From positions 1,054,001 through 1,118,000 of the forward strand of contig NZ_UGSI01000001.1 in the NCBI RefSeq assembly GCF_900454495.1: DNA of 64,000 nt. Reading direction: 5' to 3'. The notes under the pieces are model-generated. The model did not search any database and was not told the origin of the DNA. It saw only the letters and a program-made list of their open reading frames with translations. Origin of the DNA: Paenibacillus macerans (GTDB lineage: Bacteria > Bacillota > Bacilli > Paenibacillales > Paenibacillaceae). The first letter of the stretch is position 1, and every line of letters starts with the position of its first letter. This document shows, one piece after another, positions 33,434 through 42,060 of this stretch. Position numbers and translations under genes: made by a program.

Positions 33434-34582
33434 ATGCGCGTTCTTATTGCGGGCGGCGACGGTTTTTGCGGATGGCCAACGGCGCTGTATTTGTCAAAAC
33501 AAGGGCATGAGGTGGCGATCATCGACAATTTGGCGAGGAGAAAATGGGATGAAGAGCTGCGCTCAAATTCTTTGACCCCGATCGCTTCGCTTCAGGCGCG
33601 AGCGGCCAAGTGGGAGGAACTCACGGGCAATACGATCAGGTATTATATTGGGGATTTGAACCACTACGACTTTTTGTGCGAGGTTATGCGCCAGGTCCGC
33701 CCGGAGGCGTTCGTGCATTTTGCCGAGCAGCGGTCGGCTCCGTATTCGATGATCGACCGGGAACACGCGGTGTTCACCCAGGTCAACAATGTAGTGGGGA
33801 CGCTGAACGTGGCCTATGCGATCCGCGAACTGGCGCCGGACTGCCATTTGATCAAGCTTGGCACGATGGGAGAATACGGGACGCCGAATATCGACATTGA
33901 GGAAGGGTATATCGAGATCGAGCACAATGGGCGCAAGGACGTGCTGCCGTATCCGAAGCAGCCGGGGTCTTTTTACCATCTGTCGAAGGTGCATGACAGC
34001 CATAACCTGATGTTTATTTGCCGGATATGGGGGCTGCGGGTGACCGACCTCAATCAGGGCGTCGTTTACGGGCTGCATACGGATGAGACGCGGCTTGATC
34101 CGGTGCTGATGAACCGGTTTGATTACGACGGCGTGTTTGGCACGGCGCTAAACCGTTTTTTGATTCAGGCGGCGATCGGCCACGATTTGACCGTGTACGG
34201 GCGAGGCGGGCAAACCCGGGGTTTTCTCAATATTACGGATACGGTGCGCTGTATCGAAATTACCGTCAATCATCCGGCCGACCGCGGGGAGTTTCGCGTA
34301 TTTAACCAGTTTACCGAGGAGTTTTCGGTGTTGGAGCTGGCGGAAAAGGTAAAAAAAGTGGCGGAACGGGAAGGTCATAAGACGGAAATCGCCCATTTGC
34401 CCAACCCTCGGGTTGAAAAGGAATCGCATTATTTCCACGCGAAAAATACGAAGCTGCAGCAGCTTGGCCTTACGCCGAACCTGCTGACGGACGAGGTATT
34501 GCTGGGTATTTTCGAAACCGCCCAGAAATATAAAGACCGCGTCGTTATGAGCAATGTGCTGCCCGATGTGAGCTGGGGCTAA
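33434..34582 (+). CDS. sqdB: UDP-sulfoquinovose synthase
   Basis: A 382-residue short-chain dehydrogenase/epimerase that makes UDP-sulfoquinovose from UDP-glucose and sulfite, the first committed step of sulfolipid synthesis. The NAD motif GGDGFCGWPTALYLS, the block HFAEQRSAPYSMID, LGTMGEYGTPNIDIEEGYI with Thr144, and YHLSK with Tyr181/Lys185 are hallmarks of SQD1/SqdB and set it apart from ordinary epimerases. The C-terminus ends PDVSWG like the plant enzyme. AAAGGAGG lies before ATG 33434. It is followed 19 bases later by an SqdX-type glycosyltransferase, giving a complete two-gene SQDG pathway. Confidence 0.95.
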   Translation: MRVLIAGGDGFCGWPTALYLSKQGHEVAIIDNLARRKWDEELRSNSLTPIASLQARAAKWEELTGNTIRYYIGDLNHYDFLCEVMRQVRPEAFVHFAEQRSAPYSMIDREHAVFTQVNNVVGTLNVAYAIRELAPDCHLIKLGTMGEYGTPNIDIEEGYIEIEHNGRKDVLPYPKQPGSFYHLSKVHDSHNLMFICRIWGLRVTDLNQGVVYGLHTDETRLDPVLMNRFDYDGVFGTALNRFLIQAAIGHDLTVYGRGGQTRGFLNITDTVRCIEITVNHPADRGEFRVFNQFTEEFSVLELAEKVKKVAEREGHKTEIAHLPNPRVEKESHYFHAKNTKLQQLGLTPNLLTDEVLLGIFETAQKYKDRVVMSNVLPDVSWG

Positions 34583-34601
34583 AAGGGGGCGTACAAGCCA
34601 A

Positions 34602-35759
34602 ATGAAAATCGCCTTCATTACCGAAACGTTTTATCCATCCACAAACGGCGTCGTCACGCGGCTGACGCAAAGCATCCGCTGGCTGGTCCGGGAAGGTCAC
34701 GAAGCGCTCGTCGTCGCCCCCGATCAGGGCGTGAGCGAAGTGGAAGGGGCCCAGGTGATCGGAGTTCCGAGCTTGCGGTTTTTTCTGTACCCGAACCTGC
34801 CGCTGGCGCTGCCGAGCCGACGCGTCGGCAAGGCGCTGCAGACGTTCAAGCCGGACCTTGTTCATGTGGTGAATCCGGCCGTGCTGGGGGCAGCGGGCAT
34901 ATGGTATGGGCGCCGCTACCCGCTGGTCGCTTCGTATCATACCCATGTCCCGCAGTACGCCGATTTTTACAAGCTTCCCTGGCTGAAGCCGGTCCTCTGG
35001 AGATATTTGCGCCTGCTGCATAACCGTGCCGATTTGAATCTTTGCACGTCGGGGGCGGTGCAGGAAGAGCTGTTGTCACGCGGGTTCGGCAATGTCCGGC
35101 TTTGGCAGCGGGGGGTGGACACGGAGCTGTTCGGCGCCCGGCGCCGAAGCGATGAGATGCGCCGGATGCTTTCGGGCGGCGAACCGGACAAAAGGCTGCT
35201 GCTGTACGTGGGCAGATTGGCCGCGGAGAAAGAAATCGAACGTCTCCGCGACGTTCTGCTCGCCTCGGACGATTTCCGGCTGGCGATCGTGGGCGACGGA
35301 CCGCACCGCGGACGGCTTGAATCCCATTTCGCCGGTACGCGGACGGTGTTTACCGGCTTTTTGCACGGGGAACAGCTGGCCCAGGCTTATGCGTCCAGCG
35401 ATATTTTCGTATTCCCTTCGACGACCGAAACGCTGGGGCTCGTCCTGCTGGAGGCGATGGTTTCCGGACTTGCCGTCGTGGCGGCCGCAAGCCCGCCCAG
35501 CCGGGAGCAAATCCAGGAAGGGATCACCGGGTTTCTGTACGACCCACAAGTCCCGGGCAGTCTGGTTAACGCCATTCTCCCCTTGCAGGATGAAGAGTTG
35601 CTGCGCCGCATCGGGGACCGAGCCCGGGAAGCCGCCCTGACCCAAGGCTGGAACGAGCCGAGCCGGCAGCTGCTGGAGTTGTACCGGACGGCCATGGCAA
35701 ACCCGCAGGGCGGCCGAATTTCGGGTATGGTCCGCAAAAGCGCCAAGCGGGCCAGGTAG
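34602..35759 (+). CDS. sqdX: SQDG synthase-type GT4 glycosyltransferase
   Basis: A 385-residue GT-B glycosyltransferase expected to transfer sulfoquinovose from UDP to diacylglycerol at the membrane. The N-terminal domain has ITETFYPSTNGVVTRL and SYHTHVPQYADFY, seen in SqdX/SQD2 and related DAG glycosyltransferases; the C-terminal domain has the nucleotide site LYVGRLAAEKEI and the E-x7-E motif in FPSTTETLGLVLLEAM. On its own it could be a mannosyl- or glucosyl-lipid enzyme (MgtA-like); its place directly after sqdB makes sulfolipid synthase the best call. The basic C-terminal tail (KSAKRAR) may bind membrane. A terminator follows. Confidence 0.88.
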   Translation: MKIAFITETFYPSTNGVVTRLTQSIRWLVREGHEALVVAPDQGVSEVEGAQVIGVPSLRFFLYPNLPLALPSRRVGKALQTFKPDLVHVVNPAVLGAAGIWYGRRYPLVASYHTHVPQYADFYKLPWLKPVLWRYLRLLHNRADLNLCTSGAVQEELLSRGFGNVRLWQRGVDTELFGARRRSDEMRRMLSGGEPDKRLLLYVGRLAAEKEIERLRDVLLASDDFRLAIVGDGPHRGRLESHFAGTRTVFTGFLHGEQLAQAYASSDIFVFPSTTETLGLVLLEAMVSGLAVVAAASPPSREQIQEGITGFLYDPQVPGSLVNAILPLQDEELLRRIGDRAREAALTQGWNEPSRQLLELYRTAMANPQGGRISGMVRKSAKRAR

Positions 35760-35773
35760 AGGCGTTTTCTATT

Positions 35774-35827
35774 TGACAGCGATCGTTGGCCCGAAAGTTT
35801 TGCGGCGGTGATCGCTGTCATTTTTTT
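35774..35827 (+). terminator. Rho-independent terminator of the sqdB-sqdX operon
   Basis: TGACAGCGATC pairs with GATCGCTGTCA, followed by seven T; the loop is 25 bases long. Confidence 0.85.
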
Positions 35828-35861
35828 GAATGCGGGCATGTATTATGTGTATAATTCCGTG

Positions 35862-35890
35862 TTGACAAATTGGAATTATATGAATAATAA
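35862..35890 (+). promoter_or_regulatory. Promoter of the PLP-enzyme/amino-acid transporter operon, with inverted repeat
   Basis: A perfect -35 TTGACA (35862-35867), 17 bases, then TAATAA. The -35 lies in an inverted repeat ATAATTCC-N13-GGAATTAT, a possible operator. The arms resemble CymR half-sites, but the spacing differs, so I leave the regulator open. The 5' leader of about 75 bases contains no recognised riboswitch. Confidence 0.65.
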
Positions 35891-35973
35891 TGGAGGTGCG
35901 CACGGTTAGGATTTTGTATAAATTTTAATATTTTTACTTCTTTATAAGATTACGGAAAGCGGGTTGTTTGAGC

Positions 35974-37194
35974 ATGAGCTTCAGCTATTTATCGCATTTG
36001 GAATGTCCGGTTTGCGGACGAACCTGCGGGGCGGACGAGGTCCGGCAGTTATGTCCGTGCGGTGCGCCGCTGCTGGCCCGGTACCGTCTGAATGAACTCG
36101 GCAAGGATTGGACGCGCGATTCGCTGGTTGGCCGCGAAAATACGCTTTGGCGTTATCATGAATTGTTACCGGTCCTAAATCGCGAAAATATCGTCACGCT
36201 AGGGGAAGGGATGACGCCGCTGCTCGATATGCCGCGTCTGGGGCTCGATTACGGGATTTCCCGCTTGTGCATGAAGGACGAAAGCCTGGTGCCCGGCGGC
36301 AGTTTCAAAGCCCGCGGCGCGGCCGTGGGCGTCTCCAAGGCGGTGGAGCTCGGCGTACAGAAGTTGGCCATGCCGACCAACGGCAACGCCGGCGCGGCAT
36401 GGGCGCTGTATGCGGCGCGGGCGGGCATTGAGGCGACGATCGTCATGCCGCAGAACGCGCCCGCGATCACGCGCAGCGAGGCGGCCCTGGCCGGCGCCAG
36501 GCTGTATCTGGTGGACGGTCTGATCAGCGATGCCGGGCAAATCGTCGCCCGGGCGGTTGCGGAGGACGGACTGTATGACGCCTCCACTCTGAAAGAGCCG
36601 TACCGGATCGAAGGCAAAAAGACGATGGGGATCGAAATCTGCGAGCAGCTGGGCTGGAAATTGCCTGATGTGATTTTGTATCCGACCGGCGGCGGCGTGG
36701 GGTTGATCGGGATTTACAAGGCGCTGCTGGAGCTGCGCGAAATCGGCTGGATCCGCGGCCGGCTGCCGCGGCTGGTGGCCGTACAAGCGGAGGGCTGCGC
36801 GCCGATCGTCAAGGCCTGGCAGGAGCGAAAAGAGCGCTCGGAATTTTGGCCGGATTCCGCAACGGCGGCGTTTGGCATCAATGTGCCGAAAGCGCTGGGT
36901 GATTTTCTGGTGCTGCGGGCGGTCTACGAGACCGCTGGGGCGGCGGTGGCCGTCAGCGACAAGGAGCTGCTGCGGGAGCAGTGGAAAATCGCCCGGCTGG
37001 AAGGAGCGTTCATCTGTCCGGAGGGAGCGGCGGCTTTCGCGGCGGCCCGCAAGCTGGCGGAGCAAGGATGGATCAAGGAGGGCGAAACGGTCGTCGTGCT
37101 GAACACGGGAGCCGGCGTCAAATATCCGGAAACGGCCCAGGTAGAGCCGCCGCTGCTTAACATCGGGGAATCTATCCCTTCCCGGCTTTCTTAA
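35974..37194 (+). CDS. Threonine synthase-like PLP-dependent enzyme
   Basis: A 406-residue fold-type II PLP enzyme. The N-terminal segment carries a Cys4-like cluster (CPVCGRTCG...LCPCG), typical of the long threonine-synthase-like group. The PLP lysine lies in PGGSFKARGAAVG (near residue 113), the phosphate-binding loop is PTGGGVGLIG, and PTNGNAGAAWALYAA binds the substrate side. It may convert O-phosphohomoserine to threonine, but this subgroup also includes cysteate synthase and beta-elimination/replacement enzymes. Its operon with a polar amino-acid ABC transporter suggests use of an imported amino acid rather than core threonine synthesis (inference). An upstream TTG at 35968 is possible; ATG 35974 is chosen. 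Confidence 0.82.
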   Translation: MSFSYLSHLECPVCGRTCGADEVRQLCPCGAPLLARYRLNELGKDWTRDSLVGRENTLWRYHELLPVLNRENIVTLGEGMTPLLDMPRLGLDYGISRLCMKDESLVPGGSFKARGAAVGVSKAVELGVQKLAMPTNGNAGAAWALYAARAGIEATIVMPQNAPAITRSEAALAGARLYLVDGLISDAGQIVARAVAEDGLYDASTLKEPYRIEGKKTMGIEICEQLGWKLPDVILYPTGGGVGLIGIYKALLELREIGWIRGRLPRLVAVQAEGCAPIVKAWQERKERSEFWPDSATAAFGINVPKALGDFLVLRAVYETAGAAVAVSDKELLREQWKIARLEGAFICPEGAAAFAAARKLAEQGWIKEGETVVVLNTGAGVKYPETAQVEPPLLNIGESIPSRLS

Positions 37195-37236
37195 TCCGGG
37201 TATACAGGCGGCATAACGGGGGAGGGGAAACGCAGC

Positions 37237-37902
37237 ATGAAACTCGATACGGATTTTATGATTGAACATATTCCGGACTTCGTCCGCGCGGCCGGCCTTA
37301 CCCTGCGGATCGGCGTCATCGCCATCGTGCTGTCGCTGGCCGTGGCCGTGCTTTACGCCATGATTCTCTATTTCAGGGTGCCGGTTCTTAGGACGCTTGT
37401 CCGCGCACATGTGGAAGTTGCCCGCAACACGCCGCTGCTGATCCAGCTGTTTTTTCTGTACTATGGCCTCCCTTCCCTCGGGATCAAGCTGCCCGGGCTG
37501 ACGGTCGCCTTTATCGCCATGGCGTTTCTGGGCGGCGGTTATTTTACGGAAGTGTTCCGTTCGGGGCTGGAAGCGGTGGACAAAAATCAGGAGGAATCGG
37601 GGCTGGCCATCGGCCTGTCCCGCCGGCAGCTGTTCCGGCACATCGTGCTGCCGCAAGCGCTGCGCATCGCGATTCCGTCGCTGTTCGCCAACTTCATCTT
37701 TCTGCTGAAGGAGACGACCATCGTCTCCGCGATCGCGGTGCCCGAGCTGCTGTTCACCACGACAAGCTATATCTCTTTGTACTATAAAACGTATGAAATG
37801 CTGTTGATGATGACCTTCTGTTATTTGCTTATTTTTCTGCCGCTGTCTTTCGGGCTGAGCTGGATCGAAAGGAGGTACCGGCATGGAGCGTACGGGAATT
37901 GA
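37237..37902 (+). CDS. Polar amino-acid ABC transporter permease (HisM/GlnP family)
   Basis: A 221-residue permease with about five helices. The family's N-terminal LRIGVIAIVLSLAVAV and EVARNTPLLIQLFFLYYGLP and the EAA-loop equivalent NQEESGLAIGLSRRQLFRHIVLPQALRIAIPS are clear. The gene overlaps the next permease by 20 bases. GGGGAGGGG precedes ATG 37237. It is probably one half of a heterodimeric channel. Confidence 0.93.
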   Translation: MKLDTDFMIEHIPDFVRAAGLTLRIGVIAIVLSLAVAVLYAMILYFRVPVLRTLVRAHVEVARNTPLLIQLFFLYYGLPSLGIKLPGLTVAFIAMAFLGGGYFTEVFRSGLEAVDKNQEESGLAIGLSRRQLFRHIVLPQALRIAIPSLFANFIFLLKETTIVSAIAVPELLFTTTSYISLYYKTYEMLLMMTFCYLLIFLPLSFGLSWIERRYRHGAYGN

Positions 37903-38551
37903 ACTGCTTGTCTTCAGTTTGCCGGAGCTGGGCCGCGGCGTATGGAAAACGGTTTTAATTTCGCTTTATACGATTGCGATCAGCATCGTCTGCGGCCTCG
38001 GGTTTGGAGCGCTCCGCACTTCGCGGCGCCTGTGGCTGCGGATTGCAACGCGTGCGGTGCTCGAGCTGTTTCGCAGCGTACCGGTGCTGGTCTGGCTGTT
38101 TTTCTTTTTTTTCGGCCTGCCGTTGTTTTTCGGGATCGACATTCCCGCTTTTGCTTCGGCCGTGCTGGTTTTGTCGCTTTGGGGCATGACGGAAATCGGC
38201 GAGGTGGCGCGCGGCGCGCTGCAGTCGCTGCCTAAAGGCCAGCTTGAAGCGGGCCAAGCGATCGGGCTTAATACCCGCCAGCTGTACATATATGTGCTGA
38301 TCCCGCAGGCGGTGCGCCGGATGATACCTCCGAGCATCAACGTGTTCACCCGGATCGTGATGACCAGTTCGCTGACCGTGCTGGTCGGAGTTACGGAAAT
38401 GATCAAATCGGGGCAGCAAATCATCGAACGGAATTACAAATACGGCCTGGCGGCGATCATCATTTACGGCGCGCTGTTTGCCTTGTATTTTCTGATTTGT
38501 TATCCGCTGTCCGTCTATTCGCGGCGGCTGGAGAAGAAGTGGGCGGAGTAG
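37883..38551 (+). CDS. Polar amino-acid ABC transporter permease (HisM/GlnP family)
   Basis: A 222-residue paralogue of the previous permease: VWKTVLISLYTIAISIVCGLGFG, LELFRSVPVLVWLFFFFFGLP and KGQLEAGQAIGLNTRQLYIYVLIPQAVRRMIPP. The start ATG 37883 has AAAGGAGG placed inside the end of the previous gene. Overlap implies coupled translation and equal amounts of the two subunits. Confidence 0.93.
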   Translation: MERTGIELLVFSLPELGRGVWKTVLISLYTIAISIVCGLGFGALRTSRRLWLRIATRAVLELFRSVPVLVWLFFFFFGLPLFFGIDIPAFASAVLVLSLWGMTEIGEVARGALQSLPKGQLEAGQAIGLNTRQLYIYVLIPQAVRRMIPPSINVFTRIVMTSSLTVLVGVTEMIKSGQQIIERNYKYGLAAIIIYGALFALYFLICYPLSVYSRRLEKKWAE

Positions 38552-38580
38552 TTCAACTTAACGGAAAGGCGGGACAGGAC

Positions 38581-39348
38581 ATGGGCGAAAGCTTATTAAG
38601 CCTGGAGGGCGTCGTGAAAATTTTCGACAAACATCCGGTTCTGAACGGGATCGACCTGGAAGTGGCGCAAGGCGAAGTCGTCGTTATTCTCGGACCTAGC
38701 GGCTGCGGCAAAAGCACCCTCCTGCGATGTTTGAACGGTCTTGAACCGGTGCAGGGCGGGAGCATTCGCTTTCAGGGCGAGGACCTTACTGCGGGCAAGG
38801 CGATCTGGCAGCAGGTCCGGCAAAAGATCGGCATGGTGTTTCAGAGCTATCATCTGTTTCCCCATATGACGGTACTGGAAAATATTTTGCTGGGACCGCT
38901 GAAGGTACAAAAACGCTCAAGAGCCGAAGCGGCGGCGGAAGCGCTGCAGTTGCTGGAAAGGGTAGGCCTGGCGGACAAAAAGGACGCCTATCCGCGCCAG
39001 CTCTCCGGCGGACAGCAGCAGCGGATTGCGATTGTGCGCGCGCTGATCATGCACCCGCAGGTCATGTTGTTTGACGAGGTTACGGCCGCGCTGGATCCCG
39101 AAATGGTCAAAGAGGTGCTGGAGGTGATGCTGGATTTGGCGAAACGGGGGATGACCATGCTGATCGTCACGCACGAAATGGGTTTTGCCCGCGCCGTGGC
39201 GGACCGGATCGTGTTTATGGATCAGGGGGAAATCCGCGAAACCGCAAAGCCGGATGAATTTTTTGCGGGACCGCGAAGCGAACGGGCCAGGCAGTTTTTG
39301 GGGCAGTTTTTTGCCATCGAAACCGGAAAAGGGAGTGGAAACCTATGA
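38581..39348 (+). CDS. Polar amino-acid ABC transporter ATP-binding protein (GlnQ/TcyC family)
   Basis: A 255-residue ATPase: Walker A GPSGCGKSTLL, Q-loop MVFQSYHLFPHM, signature LSGGQQQR, Walker B VMLFDEVTAALDP and the switch His in LIVTHEMGFA. Family-specific FPHMTVLENI is present. Its ATG follows GGAAAGGCGGGACAGG; the stop overlaps the binding-protein ATG (ATGA). It powers the two upstream permeases. Confidence 0.94.
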   Translation: MGESLLSLEGVVKIFDKHPVLNGIDLEVAQGEVVVILGPSGCGKSTLLRCLNGLEPVQGGSIRFQGEDLTAGKAIWQQVRQKIGMVFQSYHLFPHMTVLENILLGPLKVQKRSRAEAAAEALQLLERVGLADKKDAYPRQLSGGQQQRIAIVRALIMHPQVMLFDEVTAALDPEMVKEVLEVMLDLAKRGMTMLIVTHEMGFARAVADRIVFMDQGEIRETAKPDEFFAGPRSERARQFLGQFFAIETGKGSGNL

Positions 39349-40226
39349 AAAACTCATGGAAACGGGCATTATCTGTATTATCTTTATTGCTGCTTGCGGG
39401 GATGCTGACCGCTTGCGGCGGCGATTCCTCCGGCGCGGCCGGCGGCTCGGCGGGAGCCAAGGAGGCTTCCGGCGGCGGCATTCAGGCCATTAAAGACCGC
39501 GGCAAACTGATCGTCGGCGTATTTTCCGACAAGCCGCCTTTCGGGTTTACGGACGAACTAGGAAATTTCATCGGTTTTGACAACGATTTGGCCAAACGGT
39601 TCGCCAAGGATTTGCTCGGCGACGAAACGAAAATTGAATTCGTCACGGTCGAGCCGGCCAGCCGGATTCCTTACTTGCAAAGCGGCAAGGTGGACCTGAT
39701 CGTCGCCAATATGACGGTCACGGACGAACGGGCCGAGCAGGTAGACTTCACCAACCCGACGATGAAAGTGGCGACCCAGGTGCTCGTCGCAGACAACAGC
39801 GGAATTCAAACGCTGGACGACCTGAAGGGGAAGAAAATCATCGTAACCAAGGGAACGACCGCCGATATTTTTCTGACGGAAAACCGCCCGGATATCGAAC
39901 TGGTCAAATACGATAAAAACACCGAGTCTTTGCAGGCGCTGAAAGACGGACGCGGCGACGGCTACGCTCAGGACAATTTCATCTTAATCGGCTGGGCCAA
40001 GGATAACCCGGGGTTTCATCTGATCGAAGAAAAGCTGGAAAAAGAAGCGCCGATCGCTCCGGCTGTCCAAAAAGGCAACACGGAGCTGAGGGATTGGGTC
40101 AATACCGAGCTGGAAAATCTGGGGAAGGAGCAGTTCCTGCTCCAACTGTATAACAAATACGTCAAAGACGAGCTGGGGCCCGATACCGATCCCAATGAGG
40201 TCATCACGGAGGGCGGCAAGCTTTAG
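39345..40226 (+). CDS. Polar amino-acid ABC transporter substrate-binding lipoprotein
   Basis: A 293-residue lipoprotein with lipobox LAGMLTACG (Cys about 25) and the SBP_bac_3 fold: RGKLIVGVFSDKPPFGFTDELGNFIGFDNDLAKRFAKDL in pieces, then VDLIVANMTVTDERAEQVDFTNP and the hinge region GKKIIVTKGTTADIF. The sequence resembles glutamate/aspartate or cystine binders (PEB1, GlnH, TcyA types); the exact ligand is not clear. It is the last gene of a five-gene operon that starts with the PLP enzyme, and a terminator follows at once. Confidence 0.93.
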   Translation: MKNSWKRALSVLSLLLLAGMLTACGGDSSGAAGGSAGAKEASGGGIQAIKDRGKLIVGVFSDKPPFGFTDELGNFIGFDNDLAKRFAKDLLGDETKIEFVTVEPASRIPYLQSGKVDLIVANMTVTDERAEQVDFTNPTMKVATQVLVADNSGIQTLDDLKGKKIIVTKGTTADIFLTENRPDIELVKYDKNTESLQALKDGRGDGYAQDNFILIGWAKDNPGFHLIEEKLEKEAPIAPAVQKGNTELRDWVNTELENLGKEQFLLQLYNKYVKDELGPDTDPNEVITEGGKL

Positions 40227-40234
40227 TCCGGTTA

Positions 40235-40262
40235 AACCTGCAAACCTTTTTGCAGGTTTTTT
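40235..40262 (+). terminator. Rho-independent terminator of the amino-acid transporter operon
   Basis: AACCTGCAAA-CCTT-TTTGCAGGTT is a perfect 10-bp stem followed by T-run. Confidence 0.92.
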
Positions 40263-40353
40263 CACGTCCAGTCTTAGAACCTGGTACTATTATGTGGTAT
40301 AATGAGTTGATCGAAATAACTGGCAACTTCAGTTTAAAAGGGGATAGATCAAC

Positions 40354-41964
40354 TTGAACTATGAGCAGTGGCTGGCGCCGGAATTTTACAATATAACATC
40401 GGAGATGGAGAACCACGACCCGGGGAAAACGGCTTTAAAATGGTTAAGCGAGCAAGGCGATTATGAGGAAATTTCATACGGAGACCTGCTGGCCGGGGCG
40501 AACCGGCTTGCCGGAGGATTGTCCGGGCTCGGATTAAACAAAGGGGACCGCGTGCTGGTGATGATGCCGCGGCATATTAATGCTTACGTAATTTATGTGG
40601 CCTGCTTGAAGCTGGGGCTGACGATCATTCCTTCGTCCGAGATGCTGCGGGCCAAGGACTTGGCTTACCGGCTTCGGCACTCCGGGGCGCGGGCGGTCAT
40701 CGCCTGGCACAATGCGACCGGGGAGGCGGACAACATTGATGAGGAGCTGCCGTCATGGGCATTTCGCATCGCGGTTGCCGGAAGCAACGAAACCGTCCCC
40801 GCTCCAGCCGGGTGGGTTATGCTCGATTCATTGATGGACGGGCAGCCGGACACCTTTGAGGCGGTGCGGACTCACCGCGACGATATGGCCATTTTGGCTT
40901 ATACGTCCGGAACGACCGGCAATCCGAAGGGCGTCGTGCACAGCCATGGGTGGGGTTACGCGCATCTCAGGATCACCTCGGCCTGGCTGGACATTCGAAG
41001 CGCCGATACAGTGTGGGCCACAGCCGCGCCGGGCTGGCAAAAATGGATTTGGACCCCGTTCCTGTCGGTGCTGGGGAATGGGGCGACCGGTTTCGTATAT
41101 CAGGGGACGTTCCAACCGCATCGCTACCTGCAGCTATTGGAGAATTACGGCATTCAGGTCATGTGCTGCACGCCGACCGAATATCGGATCATGTCGAAAA
41201 CGGACGGGCTAGGCGGTTATAACCTATCCGGCCTGCGCAGCGCCGTTTCCGCCGGGGAGCCGCTAAACGATGAAGTGATCCGGAAATTTCAAGAGGAATT
41301 GAACATCACCATTCGCGACGGATACGGGCAAACCGAAAGCACGCTGCTGATCGGCAATCTGAAGGATACTCCGCTTAAGCAGGGATCGATGGGCAAAGCG
41401 GTTTCCCCGGGCGTGGCGGAGGTGGTCGACGAGCGGGGAACTCCGCTTCCGGCGGGACAAGTCGGGGATATTGCCGTTCATGTTAGCATGCCGGCTTTGT
41501 TTAAAAACTATTACCTGGAGCCGGAGCGGAAGCAACAAAACGTGCGCGGTGAGTATTTTATTACCGGGGACCGGGCGCGAATGGACGAAGAAGGCTATTT
41601 CTGGTTCGAGGGGCGCGGCGACGATATCATCATCAGTTCCGGATATACGATCGGGCCGTTTGAAGTCGAAGAAGCGCTGATGAAGCATCCTGCCGTCAAG
41701 GAATGCGCCGCCGTGGCGAGTCCCGACGAAATTCGCGGGCATATCGTCAAAGCTTTTGTTGTGCTGAAAGAAGGGGCGGCGGGTTCGCCGCAACTGGTCA
41801 AGCAGCTTCAGGCTCATGTCAAAGCGGTGACGGCCCCGTATAAATATCCGCGGAAGATCGAATTTGTCGCTGAACTGCCAAAAACGAATACGGGCAAAAT
41901 CCGCAGAGTAGAGCTGCGGGAGCGGGAGGAGCGCGCAGCCTTGAAGGTGAAAAGCTCCATTTAA
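40354..41964 (+). CDS. AMP-dependent acyl-CoA synthetase (medium-chain/acetyl-CoA synthetase-like, YtcI type)
   Basis: A 536-residue adenylating enzyme that activates a carboxylic acid to its CoA thioester. Core motifs are ILAYTSGTTGNPKGVVHSHG (P-loop), DGYGQTEST, EYFITGDRARMDEEGYFWFEGRGDD in pieces and the C-terminal catalytic Lys in PKTNTGKIRRVELR. The pattern fits the MACS subgroup including B. subtilis YtcI. The substrate acid cannot be named. The start is TTG 40354 with AAAAGGGG upstream; the nearby ATG at 40361 is out of frame. It appears monocistronic, with a terminator before it and repeats after it. Confidence 0.9.
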   Translation: MNYEQWLAPEFYNITSEMENHDPGKTALKWLSEQGDYEEISYGDLLAGANRLAGGLSGLGLNKGDRVLVMMPRHINAYVIYVACLKLGLTIIPSSEMLRAKDLAYRLRHSGARAVIAWHNATGEADNIDEELPSWAFRIAVAGSNETVPAPAGWVMLDSLMDGQPDTFEAVRTHRDDMAILAYTSGTTGNPKGVVHSHGWGYAHLRITSAWLDIRSADTVWATAAPGWQKWIWTPFLSVLGNGATGFVYQGTFQPHRYLQLLENYGIQVMCCTPTEYRIMSKTDGLGGYNLSGLRSAVSAGEPLNDEVIRKFQEELNITIRDGYGQTESTLLIGNLKDTPLKQGSMGKAVSPGVAEVVDERGTPLPAGQVGDIAVHVSMPALFKNYYLEPERKQQNVRGEYFITGDRARMDEEGYFWFEGRGDDIIISSGYTIGPFEVEEALMKHPAVKECAAVASPDEIRGHIVKAFVVLKEGAAGSPQLVKQLQAHVKAVTAPYKYPRKIEFVAELPKTNTGKIRRVELREREERAALKVKSSI

Positions 41965-42060
41965 AAAAGAGGACTCCGAACTAGGGCAAGAAGGCCTTGA
42001 TGTAATTGGGGAAAATCACCGACGACTTCATGAATTCGTTACATGGTAAGAAGGACGGCT

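Noticed and set aside
35857..35888. CymR box at the PLP-enzyme promoter
   Set aside because: Half-sites resemble CymR, but the distance between them is longer than in the known motif, so only an unnamed inverted repeat is reported.
35892..35930. Short leader peptide (GTG start after GGAG) before the PLP enzyme
   Set aside because: The ribosome site abuts the start codon and there is no attenuator hairpin, so it is not supported.
36199..37884. 561-codon open frame on the minus strand
   Set aside because: Antisense of the PLP enzyme and permease genes; Arg/Gln/His-rich without motifs.
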